From NCBI RefSeq assembly GCF_001441165.1, contig NZ_CP013126.1:1641551-1705550 (forward strand): a stretch of 64,000 nt of DNA, read 5' to 3'. The notes beneath the pieces are model-generated. The model saw nothing but the letters and a program-made list of their open reading frames with translations. It did not search any database and was not told the DNA's origin. Made by a program: the position numbers and the translations under genes. The first letter of the stretch is position 1. Each line of letters opens with the position of its first letter. Below, one piece after another: positions 60,171-64,000 of the stretch. This DNA comes from Acidipropionibacterium acidipropionici (GTDB lineage: Bacteria > Actinomycetota > Actinomycetes > Propionibacteriales > Propionibacteriaceae).

Positions 60171-61188
60171 GGTTGAGCACCTCCTGGGCGTGGTAGCAGG
60201 CGGCGTAGCGGCCGTCCTCCACCTCGATGAACGGGGGAGCGCCGTTGACGCGGCACTCCTCGGTGGCGAACCGGCAGCGCGGGTTGAAGGAGCACCCGGC
60301 GGGCAGGTCCGTCAGGGAGGGCGGCAGCCCGCCGATGGCGTAGAGCTGCTCCCCCTTCTGGTCGAGCCGGGGGATCGAGTCGATGAGGCCCACGGTGTAG
60401 GGGTGCGCCGGATTGGCGTAGAGCCGGTGGACGTCGCAGTGCTCCACGAAACGGCCGCAGTACATCACCGCGATGTCGTCGGCGACGTCGGCCACCACCC
60501 CGAGGTCGTGGGTGATGAGGATCAGCCCCATCCCCGACTCCTCCTGGAGCTCCTTGAGAAGGGTCATGATCTGCGCCTGGACGGTGACGTCCAGGGCCGT
60601 CGTCGGCTCGTCGGCGATGAGCACCCACGGGTTGAGGGCGATGGCCATGGCGATCATGATGCGCTGGCGCATGCCGCCGGAGAACTGGTGCGGGTAGTTG
60701 CCCGCCCGTTCCTTGGCGGCGGGGATGCGCACCCGCTCCATGAGCTTGACGGCCTCGGCCTGGGCGTCCGAGCGGTTCATCCCGCGGTGCTGGCGGAACA
60801 TCTCGGCGATCTGCCAGCCGACCGGGAAGACCGGGTTGAGCGAGCTCAGGGCGTCCTGGAAGATCATCGCGATGTGATCCCCGCGAACCTTGCGCATATC
60901 CCTTTCTGGCATTTTGAGCAGGTCGACCCCGCAGTACTTCACCTCGCCCCCGGTGACGTAGGCCGGCGGGGTGTCCAGGATGCCCATGATCGCCTGGGCG
61001 GTCACCGACTTGCCGGATCCGGACTCGCCGAGGATGGCCAGCGTCTCGCGCTCCGAGAGGGAGAAGTTGACGCCGTTGATGGCCTTGGCGACGCCGTCGC
61101 GGGTGCGGAACTCGACGTGGAGGTCGCTGACCTCCAGCAGCTTGCCGTCGATCGGCTTGAGGTCGAGACGTCTTGTCTTTTGTGACAT
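60157..61188 (-). CDS. oppD: Oligopeptide ABC transporter ATPase OppD/DppD
   Basis: This 343-residue ABC ATPase has Walker A G-E-S-G-S-G-K-S near residue 55, signature S-G-G-M-R-Q-R near 169, and Walker [13 protein letters not shown] near 190. The C-terminal cysteine-rich segment C-S-F-N-P-R-C may hold an iron-sulfur cluster, as in some Dpp ATPases. It is 17 bases after oppC. Confidence 0.95.
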   Translation of the reverse strand: MSQKTRRLDLKPIDGKLLEVSDLHVEFRTRDGVAKAINGVNFSLSERETLAILGESGSGKSVTAQAIMGILDTPPAYVTGGEVKYCGVDLLKMPERDMRKVRGDHIAMIFQDALSSLNPVFPVGWQIAEMFRQHRGMNRSDAQAEAVKLMERVRIPAAKERAGNYPHQFSGGMRQRIMIAMAIALNPWVLIADEPTTALDVTVQAQIMTLLKELQEESGMGLILITHDLGVVADVADDIAVMYCGRFVEHCDVHRLYANPAHPYTVGLIDSIPRLDQKGEQLYAIGGLPPSLTDLPAGCSFNPRCRFATEECRVNGAPPFIEVEDGRYAACYHAQEVLNRERV

Positions 61189-61205
61189 TCGCGCAGTCCT
61201 TCCGA

Positions 61206-62210
61206 TCAGTGGCGCTTGGGGTCGAAGGCGCTCTGTGCCGCCTCACCCAGGAAGATGAAGGCCAGCACCGCCAGCGACAGGAACAGGGACGGGAAGAGCA
61301 GCATGAATGGTGCCGACATCACGTAACCCAGGCCGGAGGCGTCCGAGATGGACACGCCCCACGAGATGGCCGGTTCCTGCAGCCCGATGCCCAGATAGCT
61401 CAGCGTCGCCTCGATGGCGATGTAGGTGCCCAGGTTGATGGTGGCGACCACCAGCACCGGGGCCATCGCATTCGGCAGCACGTGGTTGAGGATGATCCGC
61501 CCCGGCTTGGCACCCAGGGCGCGGGCGGCCTGGATGTAGTCGTGGGGGACCACCTGGAGCACTGAGGAGCGCATCAGCCGGGCGATCGACGGCCAGCCCA
61601 GCACCGCCAGGGCGCCCACCACCTTGAGCACGATCACGATGTAGGGGGTGTTCGTGTCATTGGGGAAGGTGTACAGGATGATGATGCCGCCGAGCAGCAG
61701 CGGAATGGCGTAGAAGACGTCGCCGATCCGGCTGAGCAGGGCGTCGAGCCAGCCGCCGCGGAAACCGGCGATGAGGCCGATGATCGATCCGACGACGGTG
61801 GTGGCGGTGGTGGCCAGCAGGCCGACCAGGATGGAGGAGCGCGCGCCGTAGATGGTGCGGGCGTAGACGTCGCAGCCCTGGATGTCGGTGCCGAACCAGT
61901 GCACATTCGAGGGGATGTGCCGGGCCGAGGCCAGGTCGCAGCTGCTGGGATCCTTGCTCGTGAACAGCCCCGGGGCGACGGCCATCGCGATGAAGATGAG
62001 GATCAGCACCCCGGAGATCCAGAACAGCGGGTTGCGGCGCAGGTCGAACCAGGCGTCGCTCCACAGGGACCGCGGCTTCGTGCCGGTCACCGGGCCGCCG
62101 GTGGTGGCGTCGACGCCGGTGAGATCCTCGGCGACCGCCGCTCCGGACAGCTCTCCTCCGGAGGCGCCGACGACGTCGGGCTCCGGGCGGTTCTTCGTGG
62201 TGTCAGTCAT
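61206..62210 (-). CDS. oppC: Oligopeptide ABC transporter permease OppC/DppC
   Basis: This 334-residue permease has six membrane helices and the EAA-like loop A-A-R-A-L-G-A-K-P-G-R-I-I-L-N-H-V-L-P-N near residue 230. The first 50 residues are hydrophilic. It overlaps oppB by 8 bases. Confidence 0.93.
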   Translation of the reverse strand: MTDTTKNRPEPDVVGASGGELSGAAVAEDLTGVDATTGGPVTGTKPRSLWSDAWFDLRRNPLFWISGVLILIFIAMAVAPGLFTSKDPSSCDLASARHIPSNVHWFGTDIQGCDVYARTIYGARSSILVGLLATTATTVVGSIIGLIAGFRGGWLDALLSRIGDVFYAIPLLLGGIIILYTFPNDTNTPYIVIVLKVVGALAVLGWPSIARLMRSSVLQVVPHDYIQAARALGAKPGRIILNHVLPNAMAPVLVVATINLGTYIAIEATLSYLGIGLQEPAISWGVSISDASGLGYVMSAPFMLLFPSLFLSLAVLAFIFLGEAAQSAFDPKRH

Positions 62211-63126
62211 GGCTGATCCTCGGGTCGAGCACCCCGTACAGCAGGTCGACGAGGAGGTTGGCGAGCAGATACACCAGCACCAGGCAGGTCACCGCACCGA
62301 CCACCGAGACGCCGTCGCGCTGGTTGATGGATCGGAAGATGAAGTTGCCGATGCCGTTGATGTTGAAGATGCGCTCGGTGACGATCGCCCCGCCCATCAG
62401 GGATCCGAAGTCGTAGCCGATGTAGGTGATCACCGGGATGAGGGAGTTGCGCAGCGTGTGCACGGTCACCGTCCGGAACCCGGACAGGCCCTTGGCCTTG
62501 GCGGTGCGGACGTAGTCGGCGCGCTGGTTCTCGATGAGGTTCGAGCGGGTGAGCCGGGCCACATAGGCCACCGACAGGGACCCGAGCACGAACCCTGGTA
62601 AGAGTAACTGCCCCCACGAGCCGTCTCCGGATGTGACCGGGAACCAGTGCAGCTTGAGGCCGAAGGTCAGCTGCGCCAGGGAGCCGATGACGAAGGTCGG
62701 GATAGAGATGATCACCAGCGAGGAGACGAGGATGAGGTAGTCGAGGAAACGGCCGTGGGTGACGCCGGCGATGACTCCGGCGATGATGCCGACGATGATC
62801 TCGACGAGCAGGGCGATGACGGCCAGCTTGACGGTGGTCGGGTAGCGCGCCGCGAGTTCGCTGACGACGGTGTTGTCGTAGAAGTTGGTGCCCAGATCGC
62901 CGCGCAGCAGCTTGCCCAGGTAGAGGGCGTACTGCACGAGAAGCGGATCGTCGAGGTGGTACTCGGCGCGGAAGGCCGCGACGTAGGCCGGGGGGCAGGG
63001 CCGCTCACCGCAGCGGCCGGCGGTGGGGTCGCCCGGCAGGGCGAAGACGAGGCAGAAGAGGATGAAGGTCGCACCGAGGACGACCGGGATCATCTGCAAC
63101 AGGCGTCTGATGATGTATTTCAGCAA
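62203..63126 (-). CDS. oppB: Oligopeptide ABC transporter permease OppB/DppB
   Basis: This 307-residue permease has six helices. The EAA loop is T-A-K-A-K-G-L-S-G-F-R-T-V-T-V-H-T-L-R-N near residue 200. It starts with the usual L-K-Y-I-I-R-R-L-L-Q. A hairpin separates it from the binding-protein gene upstream, which would lower transporter expression relative to the binding protein. Confidence 0.93.
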   Translation of the reverse strand: MLKYIIRRLLQMIPVVLGATFILFCLVFALPGDPTAGRCGERPCPPAYVAAFRAEYHLDDPLLVQYALYLGKLLRGDLGTNFYDNTVVSELAARYPTTVKLAVIALLVEIIVGIIAGVIAGVTHGRFLDYLILVSSLVIISIPTFVIGSLAQLTFGLKLHWFPVTSGDGSWGQLLLPGFVLGSLSVAYVARLTRSNLIENQRADYVRTAKAKGLSGFRTVTVHTLRNSLIPVITYIGYDFGSLMGGAIVTERIFNINGIGNFIFRSINQRDGVSVVGAVTCLVLVYLLANLLVDLLYGVLDPRISHD

Positions 63127-63147
63127 TGGAGGCTCCTCACAACCACA

Positions 63148-63181
63148 GACGGTCCGCCGGACGTGAGTCCGGCGGACCGTC
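63148..63181. terminator. Attenuating hairpin between binding protein and oppB
   Basis: GACGGTCCGCCGGAC and GTCCGGCGGACCGTC form a perfect 15-base stem with a GTGA loop, within the leftward operon. No T-run follows. It may be a partial terminator or an mRNA-stabilising end for the binding-protein message. Confidence 0.9.
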
Positions 63182-63213
63182 CATTGGTCACGCCAGGCGG
63201 CGCTGTCGTGAAA

Positions 63214-64000
63214 TCACTTGACGCTGATCGCGCTCAGGTCGATCGTGCCGAATGGGGTGAGCTTGACGTTCGTCACCTTGTCGGACCATCCGAACGGGGT
63301 GGAGGAGGTCCACAGCGGGATGACGGGCATGTCGGTGGCGAGGACCTTCTCGGCCTCCTGGTACAGCTTGTTGGCCTCCTCGTCGGAGGTGGCCGCGGCG
63401 GCCGCCTTCAGCTTGGCGTCGAACTGCTTGTTCGAGTAGTCGCCGTCATTGGAGGAGGCGCCGGTGGCGTAGAGCGGGGTGAGGAAGTTCTCGATGGACG
63501 GGTAGTCCATCTGCCAGCCGGTGCGGAAGAAGCCGGACAGCTCGCGCTTGGTCACCTGATCGCGTAGGGTCTTGAAGTCCGGGGTCACCTTGAGCTGGCA
63601 GTTGAGGCCGAGGTCCTTCTTCCAGCCGTTGCACACGGCCTGCGACCAGCCCTTGTGGTCGCCGTCACCGTTCACCGCGATGGTGAGGGTGCCCTTGTAG
63701 CCGCCGGCCTTGTCGTAGAGGGCCTTGGCCTTGGTCTTGTCGTACTTGCACCACTCGCCGCACTGGTCCTTCTTGTAGCCGTCGACGACGGGGGAGACCC
63801 AGCCGTCGGAGGGGGCGCGGGAACCGGCGAAGATCTGCTTGGTGATCGTGGCCCGGTCGATGTCCATGGCGAGGGCCTTGCGCAGGTCGACGTTCTTGAG
63901 CTGTGCGTCCTTGGTGCCGGGTGTGATCGTCTGGGTGATACCGGACTGGCGGATTCCCCAGCGGTTGGGCAGCGACTGCTTCCACTGGTCGTTGGTGAGC
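63214..64000 (-). CDS. oppA: Family 5 peptide-binding protein, 3' part
   Basis: The frame is open to the window edge, so the 5' part is missing; about 262 C-terminal residues are present. It has D-L-R-K-A-L-A-M-D-I-D-R near the left of the visible part, a classic SBP_bac_5 motif, and ends with a compact domain and S-A-I-S-V-K. It should be the extracellular lipoprotein delivering peptides to OppBCDF. Confidence 0.92.
   Translation of the reverse strand, partial: LTNDQWKQSLPNRWGIRQSGITQTITPGTKDAQLKNVDLRKALAMDIDRATITKQIFAGSRAPSDGWVSPVVDGYKKDQCGEWCKYDKTKAKALYDKAGGYKGTLTIAVNGDGDHKGWSQAVCNGWKKDLGLNCQLKVTPDFKTLRDQVTKRELSGFFRTGWQMDYPSIENFLTPLYATGASSNDGDYSNKQFDAKLKAAAAATSDEEANKLYQEAEKVLATDMPVIPLWTSSTPFGWSDKVTNVKLTPFGTIDLSAISVK

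Overview
The window is high-G+C actinobacterial DNA. The gene families (DUF4235, DUF3618, an actinobacterial holin-like protein, a Fur-KatG pair, lone LigD polymerase, YaaA, a NERD helicase), the frequent GTG starts and the leaderless-looking promoters fit the Propionibacteriaceae. My best guess is an Acidipropionibacterium-like species, but nothing here proves the genus. I saw no rRNA, tRNA or CRISPR array.

Layout. 1-4.1 kb: the end of an MHS-type transporter gene, then a Tat-secreted protein gene broken by a 5-bp duplication and an IS256-family element. 4.3-6.2 kb: a conserved hypothetical and a glycosyltransferase. 6.2-12.4 kb: a potassium block, kup-kdpD-kdpE in one direction and a DUF4118 membrane protein without a kinase in the other. 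12.5-15.4 kb: a CynX-like transporter, an aldo/keto reductase and ChaB. About 14-39.6 kb is a general-stress island: AKR, ChaB, small Cys-rich protein, Fur and KatG, a holin/DUF3618/DUF4235/YihY envelope operon, SDRs, Dps, an NAD(P)H:FAD reductase, a CYP152-type P450, a lone LigD polymerase domain, a lipoprotein with a CDF cation transporter, a large KatE catalase, an orphan LuxR response regulator, NhaA, GlsB and tiny acidic proteins. It is littered with insertion sequences: an intact IS5-family copy, a decayed relative of it, and an IS1380-family copy sitting in nhaA with a readable CCAG target duplication.

39.8-46 kb holds housekeeping-type genes (S33 peptidase, hypothetical, HD hydrolase, MATE exporter, DEDDh exonuclease, sirtuin). 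46.1-51.0 kb is the most unusual part. A NERD-nuclease/UvrD-like helicase is divergently paired with a 1036-residue protein that joins a complete XPB-like SF2 helicase to a complete group 1/2-like sigma-70 factor (regions 1.2, 2, 3/4). The fusion gene looks lower in G+C than its neighbours. An ATP-driven DNA translocase covalently tied to a promoter-recognition factor would be a bacterial analogue of the TFIIH/XPB idea, or a transcriptional response to DNA damage or invading DNA. This is my main candidate for an undescribed system.

51.2-58.9 kb: a P-loop kinase, an FGGY sugar kinase, an HSL esterase, FKBP, YaaA, a secreted PAP2 phosphatase and a DUF2330 protein. 59.0-64.0 kb: an oligopeptide ABC operon read leftwards (binding protein, running off the window, then oppB, C, D, F). 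Several convergent gene pairs are separated by strong near-perfect hairpins.
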